A DNA stretch of 64,000 bases from Micromonospora trifolii (GTDB taxonomy: Bacteria > Actinomycetota > Actinomycetes > Mycobacteriales > Micromonosporaceae). Location of the stretch: NCBI RefSeq assembly GCF_022229005.1, contig NZ_JAKKFD010000002.1, positions 186,001-250,000 of the forward strand, in the 5' to 3' direction. Positions 46,424 through 55,254 of the stretch are shown here, in pieces; the stretch's first letter is position 1, and the number at the start of each line of letters is the position of its first letter. Below the pieces are notes generated by a model. That model saw only the letters and a program-made list of their open reading frames with translations. It did not search any database and had not been told where the DNA came from. The position numbers were made by a program, and so were the translations under genes.

Positions 46424-46505
46424 GTCGGGTTCTCCAACCTGAGGGTTCGACGGATGCGCGCGTCGGCGCGGGCCCGGCGGTTCGCGCCGGGCCGCGCCGG
46501 GCACG

Positions 46506-48329
46506 TCAGAGGGTCTGCGGTACGGCGATCCGGTCGATGTCGGGGGAGTACCAGGTGCCGCTGTCGAAGGTGATGGTGTTGGCGCCCGCCTTCAGCGCCA
46601 GCTGGACGCTGACCGTCTCGACGGTGCCCCAGTCACCGGTGGAGGGGAACTTCAGGTAGCTGCCGTTGCCGCTGTTGGAGGAGACGTGCACCGAGCGCGC
46701 GTCACCGCTGACGTAGGAGACGGCGACGGTGTAGATGCCGTCAGTGCGCACGGTGACGTCGTTGAACCGCACAGTGCCGCCGACGTAGAGGTTGCCGACC
46801 TTCTGACCACCGGAGCAGGCGTCGCAGCCGCCGACGGAGGCGTTGCCGGTCAGTGTGTTGACCGAGGCCTCGGCCTCGTAGCTGGTCGAGGCGAGCGCGG
46901 TGCCCGGCCGTACGGTGAACAGCCGCGAGCCGTGCGCGGGCAGCGCCGCGGTGATGGCGTTCTTCTGTGTACCGAGGTCGCGACGGTTCCACACGTCCCG
47001 GACCGAGGCGTTGCCGGTGAACCCGAACGACGCCCAGTGCGCGGTGACCGACGCGGGCGCGTCGGCGAGGTTGAACAGCGCCACGGTGTAGCTGCCGTCC
47101 GGGTTCTTCGCACCCCAGACCTGCTGGTCACCGGCGGGGGTGACCGGCCGGGCGGGCGCGCCGCCGTTCTGGTCGATGGCGATGACCTCGCGGTTGGTCA
47201 GCAACGACAACCCGTAGTCGTCGAGGCGTGTGATGTCGTCCCCTGTGTACAGCGGCGACTTCGAGATCGCCCACAGCGTCGCGTACGACTGGCGCTCGGC
47301 CCTGGTGAGGCCGTCCATATCGCCGTTGCCCACGTTGAGCGAGTCGAGGTCGTTCCACCCGCCGGGGCCGGCCTTGCGGCTCCAGGCCGGCGCGTCGTCG
47401 AACCTGTCGTCGACCGAGTTCTCCCAGCTGACCAGTGTGTTGCAGTAGCACTCGACGTCGGTGTCGATCCGCCACCCGTTGGAGTACCGCTTCCAGTCGG
47501 CGGCGTGGTTGATGTCGAGCGACCAGGACAGTTCGAGGTGGATCGGGCGGCCCGCGGTGGCGATGGCCTTCTGCCAGGCAGCCACGTCGGCCACGTTGTC
47601 GTAGTTGTCACCGGACTTGAACGAGCCCGGCCCCACCCCGTCGAGCTTGAGGAAGTCGTAACCCCAGTCGGCGAACAGTTGCGCCTGCGAGTCGATGTAC
47701 TTCTGCGCGCAGGGGTTGTCGAAGTTCAGCTTGTACGCGCTGTCCCACCCGTTGGTGGTGCGCAGGTCCGGGTAGACGATGTCGGCGGTGGTGCAGTCGG
47801 GGGCGTTCCAGATCGGTGCCGCGCCGTCGGCGTACGCCTCTTTCTCCAGCCCGACGGGCAGGTAGATGCCGGCCTTCAACCCCTTGCCGTGGATGTGCTC
47901 GGCGACGGCCCGCATGCCGCGCGGGAACCGCACCGGGTCGGGGGCCTGCCGGGCGTACTGGTCGAAGCGCGGCACCCAGGCGTTGTCCCGCCACCAGCCG
48001 GCGTCGATGTTGACGTACTCGTAGCCGTACGGCCTCAGCTTGGCGGCGAGGGCGTCGGTCTGCTTCAGGACGTTGGCCTCGGTGAGGTAGCTGTAGTCGC
48101 CGTCGGGGTTCAAGCCCGGGTACTTGGAGGACTGCATGGTCCAACTGGTCCACCCCATGAAGGGGCGCTGCGCGATGTCCGCCGCGACAGGCGCGGGGGC
48201 GGCCTGGGGCGCGGCCGCCGGGGCGGCCTGGGCCGGGGCGGCGCCAGCGGCGAGGAGCACGCCCAGCGCCGCCGCGACGAGCGGCACCCGGGTGCGGGGC
48301 TGTCTGCGCGGGGTTGTCGGTGACGGCAT
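46506..48329 (-). CDS. Secreted GH27 alpha-galactosidase with C-terminal carbohydrate-binding module
   Basis: 607 aa from ATG 48329. Sec signal (RVPLVAAALGVLLAAGAAPAQA). GH27 barrel: FMGWTSWTM, YEYVNIDAGWW, nucleophile Asp in YDFLKLDGVGPG and acid/base Asp in WRIDTDVEC. After a C-terminal beta domain, the last ~130 residues (STSYEAEASVNTLTG...ITFDSGTWYSPDIDRIAV) resemble CBM35. Hydrolyses alpha-galactosides. It follows the ROK regulator by 68 bp. Confidence 0.92.
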   Translation of the reverse strand: MPSPTTPRRQPRTRVPLVAAALGVLLAAGAAPAQAAPAAAPQAAPAPVAADIAQRPFMGWTSWTMQSSKYPGLNPDGDYSYLTEANVLKQTDALAAKLRPYGYEYVNIDAGWWRDNAWVPRFDQYARQAPDPVRFPRGMRAVAEHIHGKGLKAGIYLPVGLEKEAYADGAAPIWNAPDCTTADIVYPDLRTTNGWDSAYKLNFDNPCAQKYIDSQAQLFADWGYDFLKLDGVGPGSFKSGDNYDNVADVAAWQKAIATAGRPIHLELSWSLDINHAADWKRYSNGWRIDTDVECYCNTLVSWENSVDDRFDDAPAWSRKAGPGGWNDLDSLNVGNGDMDGLTRAERQSYATLWAISKSPLYTGDDITRLDDYGLSLLTNREVIAIDQNGGAPARPVTPAGDQQVWGAKNPDGSYTVALFNLADAPASVTAHWASFGFTGNASVRDVWNRRDLGTQKNAITAALPAHGSRLFTVRPGTALASTSYEAEASVNTLTGNASVGGCDACSGGQKVGNLYVGGTVRFNDVTVRTDGIYTVAVSYVSGDARSVHVSSNSGNGSYLKFPSTGDWGTVETVSVQLALKAGANTITFDSGTWYSPDIDRIAVPQTL

Positions 48330-48397
48330 GGTCAACCTCCTGGTGGCACGTGTCGAGTCGAGCGCTATGGGCGGCCGGTGGCCGGGATGACGCCGGG

Positions 48398-49564
48398 TCA
48401 GGGGACGACGAGCGACTGGATGCTCACTGCCGCCGCCGCGCGAGCCCACTCCTCGAAGGGCAACGGACGGATGGAGAGGGGGCACCGCGCGGCGGCGCCG
48501 AAGGCCTGCCGTTCAAAGCTGGCGCGGATGTGGCTGTCGAACAGGTCGTACGCGGCCAGCCCTTCACCGGACACGACGATGCGGGTGGGACCGACCAGGT
48601 TCGCGACGGCAGCGATGCCGCAACCGATAGCGCCGCCGGCCCGGGCGAAGATGCCCCGCACCTGCTCGTGGCCGCCGCGTGCCAGGGCCACCGCCTCGTT
48701 GATGGTGAGGTCGGGGCGGCCGGTGCGGTCGCGGGCCTGGGCCACTATGGCGTCGGTGCCGGCGATCGACTCGACGCAGCCGCGGCCACCGCAGTGGCAG
48801 TCCGGGCCGGTGGCGTCGACGGTGAGGTGGCCGATTTCGCCGGCCACGCCGTACGACCCGGAGACCAGGCGGCCGTTGACGACGAGCCCACAGCCGATGC
48901 CGGTGCCCACGGTGACCAGGGCGAACGACTCGGCCCCCACTCCCTCGCCGAACCAGTGCTCGGCGGCGGTGAGCGCCTTGACGTCGTTCTCCACCGTGAC
49001 GGTGAGACCGGTGCGTTGGGAGGCGAGTCGACCCAGCGGCACGTCCCGCCAGTGCAGGAACGGCGAGTAGCGCACGAGGCCGATGCCGCGGTCGATGTCG
49101 CCGGAGAGGGCCAGCCCGAGCCGGCGGACCCGGGTGCGGTCGCCGGGGAACGCGTCGAGCAGGTCGTCGGCGAGCCGGTCGATCTCGGTGAGGACCGCGT
49201 CGATGTCGGGGTCGTCCAGCGGCCGGCGGGCGCTGGCGTGGACCTGCGCGCGCAGGTCGCAGACCACGCCGATCACCTCGTCGGCGGTGATCTTCACGCC
49301 GAGGAAGAACTCGCGTTCGGCGCGCACCGCGAGAGGGCTGGCGGGGCGCCCGGCGCCCGGCCCGGAGCGCTCGGTGGCGGCCAGTTCGTGCAGGTAACCC
49401 AGGTCGATGAGCGGCCGGGCGGCCTTGGTGACGGCGGCGGAGGAGAGCCCGAGCCTGCGGGCGAGCGCGACCCGACTCACCGGCCCCTCGGTCAGCACCG
49501 TCGTGAAGACCGCCGTCGCCGCCGGTGGCCCGGCGAACGTACCGGTGTCGATCCCAGGAAACAT
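48398..49564 (-). CDS. ROK family transcriptional regulator
   Basis: 388 aa. N-terminal winged helix (SRVALARRLGLSSAAVTKAARPLIDLGYL) fused to a sugar-kinase-like ROK domain: ATP-like motif LVTVGTGIGCGLVVNG and zinc motif GHLTVDATGPDCHCGGRGCVE. Probably senses a sugar (galactose or fucose inferred) and represses the downstream glycosidases. First gene of the operon; an AT-rich palindrome lies directly upstream. Confidence 0.9.
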   Translation of the reverse strand: MFPGIDTGTFAGPPAATAVFTTVLTEGPVSRVALARRLGLSSAAVTKAARPLIDLGYLHELAATERSGPGAGRPASPLAVRAEREFFLGVKITADEVIGVVCDLRAQVHASARRPLDDPDIDAVLTEIDRLADDLLDAFPGDRTRVRRLGLALSGDIDRGIGLVRYSPFLHWRDVPLGRLASQRTGLTVTVENDVKALTAAEHWFGEGVGAESFALVTVGTGIGCGLVVNGRLVSGSYGVAGEIGHLTVDATGPDCHCGGRGCVESIAGTDAIVAQARDRTGRPDLTINEAVALARGGHEQVRGIFARAGGAIGCGIAAVANLVGPTRIVVSGEGLAAYDLFDSHIRASFERQAFGAAARCPLSIRPLPFEEWARAAAAVSIQSLVVP

Positions 49565-49581
49565 GGACGAAATCTAAGGCG

Positions 49582-49604
49582 AATATTTAACTTCTTCAAG
49601 TATT
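49582..49604. promoter_or_regulatory. ROK operator: AT-rich imperfect palindrome
   Basis: AATATTTAA-CTTCT-TCAAGTATT, arms matching at 7 of 9 positions, 18 bp upstream of the ROK start codon. A strikingly AT-rich island in this region; ROK regulators usually bind such sequences next to their own genes. Confidence 0.6.
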
Positions 49605-49659
49605 GATTTGCCTCAGTGTTCCGTCCTAGAGTCGGCGACGCGCCGACCACGGCAGACTC

Positions 49660-49911
49660 TCAGGTCGCCGCCGCGCGGACGCCGAGGCCGACCAGGAGCG
49701 CGCCGGTCAGCCGATCGAGCGCTCGTCGCACCGATGCGGTGCGCAGCAACCGGGCGGCGGCACCAGAGACGACGGTCCAGCCGGCGAGCCAACAGGTGGC
49801 CAGCGCGGCGTGCGCCGTAGCGAGAAGCACCATCGGCACCAGCACCGGTCGGCCCGGTTCGAGAAACTGCGGTGCCAACGTGAGGTAGATCGTTAGGGAC
49901 GCTACTCCGGG
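49660..49911 (-). pseudogene. LysE family exporter fragment (C-terminal third only)
   Basis: Reads SLTIYLTLAPQFLEPGRPVLVPMVLLATAHAALATCWL... to ...LTGALLVGLGVRAA: the last two to three helices of a LysE/RhtB amino-acid exporter, with the family's APQFL motif. An in-frame stop lies at 49912, and the N-terminal ~120 residues are absent. A truncated relic between the ROK and SEC-C genes. Confidence 0.65.
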
Positions 49912-49946
49912 TCAGGTCGGCCGCCCCAGCGCGACAGCCGCCACGG

Positions 49947-50987
49947 TCAGCGTCGGGAGCGCGGCAGGCAGTCTTTCTTGTACTTGAGGCCCGAACCACA
50001 CCAGCAGGCGTCGTTGCGCTCCGGCGGCCAGGCGATCCGTGCGCTGGGCCGCGCCGACACCTCAGCCGCGTAGCCGGCCCGGACCGCCACGTCGGCCGGA
50101 TCGCCGCCACGTCGACCGGCGAACGCGGTCAACCCGGCCACCGTCGCGCCGAACACCCCCAACCCCGCCTGACCGGCACCCCGCAGCCGCACCAACTCCG
50201 TCTCCAACCGACCCCGGTGCGCGTCCCAGTCCGGCCCGTACACCTCGGTGAGGGCGGGATGCTCGGTGAGCAGGCGATCGAACTCGGCCCGCGGCCAGAA
50301 GAGCAGATCCGACTCGGCGTCCCGACGCTCCCCGGCCCGACGCACGAGCTGGGTCTCCAACCGGTCCGCCAGGTCGTCCTGCCGGTCGTGCGGCAGGTTC
50401 AGATTCCGGCGTACCCGATGCCGTTGCTGCAACAGGAAGAAGGCGACACCGGGCGCGTCCGGCGGGCCGAGATCGACCACCGGGTCGATAGCGGTGCTGG
50501 CCGGCCCGGACGCGGCGGTCGCGCGTTCGTTGAGCAGCGTGTCGACCGCCTCGCTCAGCCACGTCTCGGCGGTCGCCGAACGCCCACCGGCGTCCAGCGC
50601 AGCACTGACGTAGGCGGGCGCGTCGGGCTGCACGAGCAGCAACGGGCGCAACGCTGTCAACTCCGCCATCGCCTCGTCGTCGCGCCCACCGGCCCGGAAC
50701 AGGGCGCGGGCCCGCAACGCGCGGGCGAACCCGGCCCGAGGGTCATCGCCGGATGGGTACGCCGCCAGTGCCTGCTCCGCGTACCGCAGCGCGGCCTCGG
50801 GCCTGGCCCGGATCTCGGCGATCTCGGCGGCCAGCGTCAGGGCGTCCCCGGCGTCGTCCGGGTCCTCCAGCCGGCCCTGCTCGGCGGCCTCCGCGAGGTC
50901 GGCGGCGACACCGAGCGGATTGGCAGTCCCGAGAGCCGAGCGGCGAAGTTCGGCGAGGTCGGCCTTGGTGAGTATCTCTCTCGTCGG
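49947..50987 (-). CDS. SEC-C zinc-motif protein with TPR-like repeats
   Basis: About 346 aa. A helical, Ala-rich TPR-like region (AALRYAEQALAAYPSG, FARALRARALFRAGGRDDEAMAEL) leads to a C-terminal SEC-C zinc motif NDACWCGSGLKYKKDC (last ~20 residues), as in the SecA tail. Such proteins are often accessory or regulatory and the role is unknown. Start chosen at the GTG 50987; another GTG at 51035 is possible, and neither has a convincing ribosome site. Confidence 0.75.
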   Translation of the reverse strand, partial: PTREILTKADLAELRRSALGTANPLGVAADLAEAAEQGRLEDPDDAGDALTLAAEIAEIRARPEAALRYAEQALAAYPSGDDPRAGFARALRARALFRAGGRDDEAMAELTALRPLLLVQPDAPAYVSAALDAGGRSATAETWLSEAVDTLLNERATAASGPASTAIDPVVDLGPPDAPGVAFFLLQQRHRVRRNLNLPHDRQDDLADRLETQLVRRAGERRDAESDLLFWPRAEFDRLLTEHPALTEVYGPDWDAHRGRLETELVRLRGAGQAGLGVFGATVAGLTAFAGRRGGDPADVAVRAGYAAEVSARPSARIAWPPERNDACWCGSGLKYKKDCLPRSRR

Positions 50988-51081
50988 CACGATCTCACGG
51001 TACGTCGGGGTGCTCACGGTATGCGGGCAGATCACCTGTTACGCCGCTCTCATGCCGCCTCTTCTGCCGCCCGCGGGCGGA

Positions 51082-51912
51082 CTACGACCAGGCGCCGGCC
51101 GCCGCAGCCTGAGCGGCGTAACTGTCGAAGTCGAGCGCGTCCCGTCCGAGGACCCGACGTACCCCGTCGGTCGGTTCAGCTAGGTGGCCCGCCCGCATCC
51201 CGGCGAACAGGGCGTTCAGCGCCGTGGCCGTCTCCGCCGGATAACCCTCGGCGAGCAGTTCGGCATGGTACTGCTCCGGGGTGAGTTCCACGTAGCGGAT
51301 CGAACGGCCGGTCACCCGGGCGACCGTCGCCACCGCCGCGGCGAAGGTGAGCGCACGCGGACCGGACAGGTCGTACACCTGTTCGTGGTGACCGGGTGAC
51401 GTCAACAGCGTCGCGGCCACGTCGGCGACGTCCTGAGCGTCGACGAACGGCTCCGGGGTGGCACCCATCGGCAGGGCCAGCCGACCGTCGAGCAGTGGTT
51501 GGCGAAACAGGTCCTCGCTGAAGTTCTGACTGAAGTTGTTCGGCCGGATGATCGTCCACTCGACGCCGGATTCCTGCACCGCCTCCTCGGCGGCGACCAT
51601 GCCGGGGGAGAAGTCACCGACCCGGTCGATCCCCCGGCCGGAGAGCGCCACGAACCGGCCGACACCCGAGTCGACCGCCTGGGTCACGAAGTCGGCCGCC
51701 AGCGCGGGATCCTCCGGCGCCAGCAAATAGACCGCAGAGGCTTCCGCCAGCGCCGGCCGCCAGGTCTCCCGCCGCGACCAGTCGAACCGCACCTCACCGG
51801 AGCGAGAGGCCGCCCGGACGTGCTGGCCCGTCGACCGCAGCGTCTGGACCAGCCGACGACCGGTCTTGCCGGTCCCGGCCATCACGAGTGTCGAAGGTGC
51901 GTCAGTCGTCAT
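51082..51912 (-). CDS. NmrA/NAD(P)H-binding atypical SDR
   Basis: 276 aa from ATG 51912. Rossmann motif VMAGTGKTGRRLVQTL at the N-terminus, then AVYLLAPEDP and WTIIRPNNFSQNF, typical of NmrA-type quinone-reductase-like or regulatory dehydrogenases without the YxxxK pair. Divergent from an AraC regulator with phased CATGTCC repeats between, so probably under its control. Confidence 0.88.
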   Translation of the reverse strand: MTTDAPSTLVMAGTGKTGRRLVQTLRSTGQHVRAASRSGEVRFDWSRRETWRPALAEASAVYLLAPEDPALAADFVTQAVDSGVGRFVALSGRGIDRVGDFSPGMVAAEEAVQESGVEWTIIRPNNFSQNFSEDLFRQPLLDGRLALPMGATPEPFVDAQDVADVAATLLTSPGHHEQVYDLSGPRALTFAAAVATVARVTGRSIRYVELTPEQYHAELLAEGYPAETATALNALFAGMRAGHLAEPTDGVRRVLGRDALDFDSYAAQAAAAGAWS

Positions 51913-51943
51913 GACCACGAGTCAACGCGCCCGGCCGAGGGCG

Positions 51944-51974
51944 GGACATGTCCTGTCGTACCCCAGGCATGTCC
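51944..51974. promoter_or_regulatory. AraC-type operator: CATGTCC direct repeats, 21-bp period
   Basis: CATGTCC occurs at 51947-51953 and 51968-51974 on the same strand, two helical turns apart; the first is part of the palindrome GGACATGTCC (51944-51953). Located in the short divergent region between the NmrA-type gene and the AraC regulator. Confidence 0.6.
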
Positions 51975-52015
51975 GATCGTCCGCGATCCATCCTCCGCGA
52001 TCTATCGTCGGTGAC

Positions 52016-52942
52016 ATGGACCCGTTCGACAATCTGCTGCGCGGTCTGCACGCCGACGGCGCAGCCTTCGGCCGGTCGGTGCTGACGCCGCCGTGGGCGC
52101 TGCGGTTCACCGACGGCGCACCGCTGACGCTCTGTGTCCCGATGCGGGGCGAGGGCTGGATCTCCCATCCGGACAGCGACAAGCCGCGCCTGGTCCGGGT
52201 CGGCGAGGCGGCCACCGTGCGCGGGCCAGCACCGTTCGTCTTCTCCGCCGAGCCCCGGTCGAGCTTCGAGCCCGGGGAACTGCGGGACGTCCGGCGTGGC
52301 CAGACCGGGGTGGTCGACCCGGTCGGCGCGGACCACGACGAGCACCTCGTGCTGCTCGTCGGGGTGTACCACGTCCGGCATCGGGTGCCGCAGCGGCTGC
52401 TGGGCGCGCTGCCGCCGGTGCTCGTCGTGCCGGAAGACCAGGACTGCGCCGCGCTGCGCGACTACCTGGACGCCCAACTCGACGCCGGTCGGCCCGGACG
52501 ACAGGTCGTGCTGGACCGCCTGCTGGACTGGTTGTTGGTGTGCACGGTGCGAGACTGGTTCGACCAGCCCGAGGCCGAGGCGCCCGGCTGGTACCGCGCG
52601 TTGAGCGACGACACCGTCGGCCCGGTGCTGCGCGCCATGCACGACACGCCAGGCCGCCCGTGGACCCTGGCCAGCCTGGCCGCGCAGGCCGGAGTCTCCC
52701 GATCCACACTGGCCAAACGGTTCACCATGCTGGTCGGCGAACCGCCGCTCACCTACCTGACCGACTGGCGCATGACAGTGGCCGCCGACATGCTGGCCGA
52801 ATCGACAGCGACGGTCGCCGCCGTGGCGCGCCACCTCGGGTACGCGGACGCCTTCGGCTTCAGCGCCGCCTTCAAACGCGTGCACGGCGTGAGCCCGAGC
52901 GGGCATCGACGGCTCACCCGGGTCGACGCCACGGCCGCGTGA
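52016..52942 (+). CDS. AraC family regulator (cupin N-terminal domain)
   Basis: 308 aa from ATG 52016. N-terminal AraC_binding_2/cupin_6 domain (LTLCVPMRGEGWISHPDSDKPRLVRVGEAATVRG) and C-terminal double helix-turn-helix (WTLASLAAQAGVSRSTLAKRFTMLVGEPPLTYLTDWRM; VAAVARHLGYADAFGFSAAFKRVHGVSP). This group commonly controls an adjacent oxidoreductase; here the divergent NmrA-type gene. Confidence 0.9.
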   Translation: MDPFDNLLRGLHADGAAFGRSVLTPPWALRFTDGAPLTLCVPMRGEGWISHPDSDKPRLVRVGEAATVRGPAPFVFSAEPRSSFEPGELRDVRRGQTGVVDPVGADHDEHLVLLVGVYHVRHRVPQRLLGALPPVLVVPEDQDCAALRDYLDAQLDAGRPGRQVVLDRLLDWLLVCTVRDWFDQPEAEAPGWYRALSDDTVGPVLRAMHDTPGRPWTLASLAAQAGVSRSTLAKRFTMLVGEPPLTYLTDWRMTVAADMLAESTATVAAVARHLGYADAFGFSAAFKRVHGVSPSGHRRLTRVDATAA

Positions 52943-52951
52943 CCGGCAGTC

Positions 52952-52973
52952 CGACCGGCCCCGGAGCCGGTCG
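52952..52973 (+). terminator. Hairpin terminator after the AraC gene
   Basis: Perfect 8-bp stem CGACCGGC / GCCGGTCG with a CCCGGA loop, 10 bp past the stop. Confidence 0.6.
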
Positions 52974-53076
52974 ACGAGTGGTCGCAAAACCAACTAACTA
53001 CTGTCATCTGCCGTCAACCCGTCGTCGGTAGCGTCCGGTCGCCAGTTTCCCGACCAGGTCGCACAAAGGCGGAGTT

Positions 53077-55146
53077 ATGGGCACCGTGGATCGCCGTACG
53101 TTCCTCAAGGCGATGGGAGTTCCCGCGATCGGCGCGGCGCTCCCGTTGGACCTCAGCAAGGCGCTCGCCATCCCGGCGAACAACCGGACCGGCTCGATCA
53201 ATGACGTCGAGCACGTCATCATCCTGATGCAGGAGAACCGCTCCTTCGACCACTACTTCGGCACCATGCGCGGCGTACGCGGATTCGGTGACCCCCATCC
53301 GGCGACACTGCCGTCCGGCAAGGACGTGTGGCACCAGCCCAACGGGACCGACGAGCTGCTGCCCTTCCGTCCCGAGGTGAAGGATCTCGGCCAGACCTTC
53401 CTGCCGGACCCGCCGCACGGCTGGAACGACGGGCACGCCGCCTGGAACGACGGCCGGTTCGACAAGTGGGTGCCGAACAAGGGCGTCACGGCGATGACCT
53501 ACCACACCCGTCAGGACCTGCCGTACCACTACGCGCTCGCCGACGCATTCACCGTCTGCGACAGCTACCACTGCTCCCTCATGGGGCCGACGGACCCGAA
53601 CCGCTACCACATGTGGAGCGGCTGGGTCGGCAACGACGGCAAGGGCGGCGGCCCGGTCATCACCAACGCCGAGGCCGGCTACGACTGGTCCACGTACCCG
53701 GAGCGGCTGGAGCGCAACGGCATCTCCTGGAAGATCTACCAGGACGTCGGCACCGGCCTCAACGCCGCCGGGTCCTGGGGCTGGACGAACGACCCGTACA
53801 TCGGCAACTACGGCGACAACTCGCTGCTCTACTTCCACCAGTACCAGAACGCGCAGCCCGGAACGCCGCTGGCCGACAGGGCCAAGACCGGCACCGAGGT
53901 CAGGACCCAGGGCCGCGACCCAGAGGCCCTGCTGGCCGACTTCCGCGCCGACGTCGAGGCGGGACGCCTGCCGGAGGTCTCCTGGATCACCGCGCCCGAG
54001 GCGTACACCGAGCACCCGAACTGGGAGCCGGCGTACGGCTCCTGGTACATCTCCCAGGTCATCGACATCCTCGCCTCGAACCCCGAGGTGTGGAGCAAAA
54101 TGGCGCTCTTCATCACCTACGACGAGGAGGGCGGCTTCTTCGACCACATGGTCCCGCCGACGCCCCCGCAGACCCGCGAGCACGGCCAGTCGACGGTGCC
54201 GACCACCAACGAGATCTTCCCCGGCGACGCCGACCACCCGGCCGGGCCGTACGGCCTCGGCATCCGGGTGCCGATGGTCATCGTCTCGCCGTGGACGCGT
54301 GGCGGCTACGTGAACTCGCAGGTCTTCGACCACACCTCACTGATCAAGTTCCTGGAGGCGCGGTTCGGACACGGCCGGCCGGACCTGATCGAGAAGAACA
54401 TCACCCCGTGGCGGCGGGCCGTCGTCGGCGACCTGACCACGGCCTTCGACTTCCGGCACCCGAACCGCTCGCGGGAGGTCAGGTTGCCCGACACCGACGA
54501 CTTCAAGCCCGAGGAGCTGGTCCGGCACCCCGACGAGGTGCCGGTCCCGCCGGCGGACCAGCGGCTGCCGAAGCAGGAGCACGGGGTACGCCCGGCGCGG
54601 CCGATCCCGTACACCCTGCACGCCGACGGGCACCGCGGAGACGACTCGTTCCGGATCGACTTCCACAATTCCGGCGGGGTCGCCGCGGTCTTCCAGGTCC
54701 GCCAGGCCGGCAGCGCGGACGCCCCGCGCAGCTACACCGTCGAGCCGGGCAAGCACCTGACCGACACCTGGCCGGTCACCTCCGGGTACGACCTGTCGGT
54801 GCACGGGCCGAACGGGTTCTTCCGCCGGTTCACCGACGGTCGATCCCACCTCGACGTCACCCCCTCGTACGACGAGCGCGACTACAAGCTGGCCCTCACG
54901 CTCGAGAACCGAGGTTCGAAGCGGGTCGAGGTGACCGTCCGGGACGGGTACAACGCCCGTCCGGTCGCGCTGTCGCTGCGCCCCGGCGAGACCGAACGCA
55001 CCACCTGGGCGCTCGCCCGCACCCACGGCTGGTACGACCTGACGGTCCACGTCGCCGGTGACGCCGACTTCGCGTACCGATGCGCGGGTCATGTCGAGAA
55101 CGGCAAGGACAGCATCAGCGACCCGGCCCTCGGCGGGCTCGTCTAG
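53077..55146 (+). CDS. Secreted phosphocholine-type phospholipase C
   Basis: 689 aa. The N-terminus DRRTFLKAMGVPAIGAALPL is a Tat-like signal. The phosphoesterase core has the metal/nucleophile region HVIILMQENRSFDHYFGTMRGVRGF and FDHTSLIKFLEARFG. Two C-terminal beta-sandwich (DUF756-like) domains follow after ~residue 500. Cleaves phosphate head groups from phospholipids outside the cell, as PlcN/PlcH relatives do. A perfect GC hairpin follows. No obvious PHO box found upstream. Confidence 0.92.
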   Translation: MGTVDRRTFLKAMGVPAIGAALPLDLSKALAIPANNRTGSINDVEHVIILMQENRSFDHYFGTMRGVRGFGDPHPATLPSGKDVWHQPNGTDELLPFRPEVKDLGQTFLPDPPHGWNDGHAAWNDGRFDKWVPNKGVTAMTYHTRQDLPYHYALADAFTVCDSYHCSLMGPTDPNRYHMWSGWVGNDGKGGGPVITNAEAGYDWSTYPERLERNGISWKIYQDVGTGLNAAGSWGWTNDPYIGNYGDNSLLYFHQYQNAQPGTPLADRAKTGTEVRTQGRDPEALLADFRADVEAGRLPEVSWITAPEAYTEHPNWEPAYGSWYISQVIDILASNPEVWSKMALFITYDEEGGFFDHMVPPTPPQTREHGQSTVPTTNEIFPGDADHPAGPYGLGIRVPMVIVSPWTRGGYVNSQVFDHTSLIKFLEARFGHGRPDLIEKNITPWRRAVVGDLTTAFDFRHPNRSREVRLPDTDDFKPEELVRHPDEVPVPPADQRLPKQEHGVRPARPIPYTLHADGHRGDDSFRIDFHNSGGVAAVFQVRQAGSADAPRSYTVEPGKHLTDTWPVTSGYDLSVHGPNGFFRRFTDGRSHLDVTPSYDERDYKLALTLENRGSKRVEVTVRDGYNARPVALSLRPGETERTTWALARTHGWYDLTVHVAGDADFAYRCAGHVENGKDSISDPALGGLV

Positions 55147-55159
55147 GGCTTTCCTCGGC

Positions 55160-55185
55160 CCGGCGCGGGACGACGCCCGCGCCGG
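55160..55185 (+). terminator. Hairpin terminator after phospholipase C
   Basis: Perfect 10-bp stem CCGGCGCGGG / CCCGCGCCGG with a 6-nt loop, 13 bp past the stop, between convergent genes. Confidence 0.7.
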
Positions 55186-55254
55186 TCGGCGGCGGACGTG
55201 GTGGTGGGCGTCATGACTCAGCGGTACATCCATACCCCAGAGTCACGGCAACCG

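Noticed and set aside
52974..53076. PHO box upstream of phospholipase C
   Set aside because: No clear GTTCACC-type direct repeats are present.
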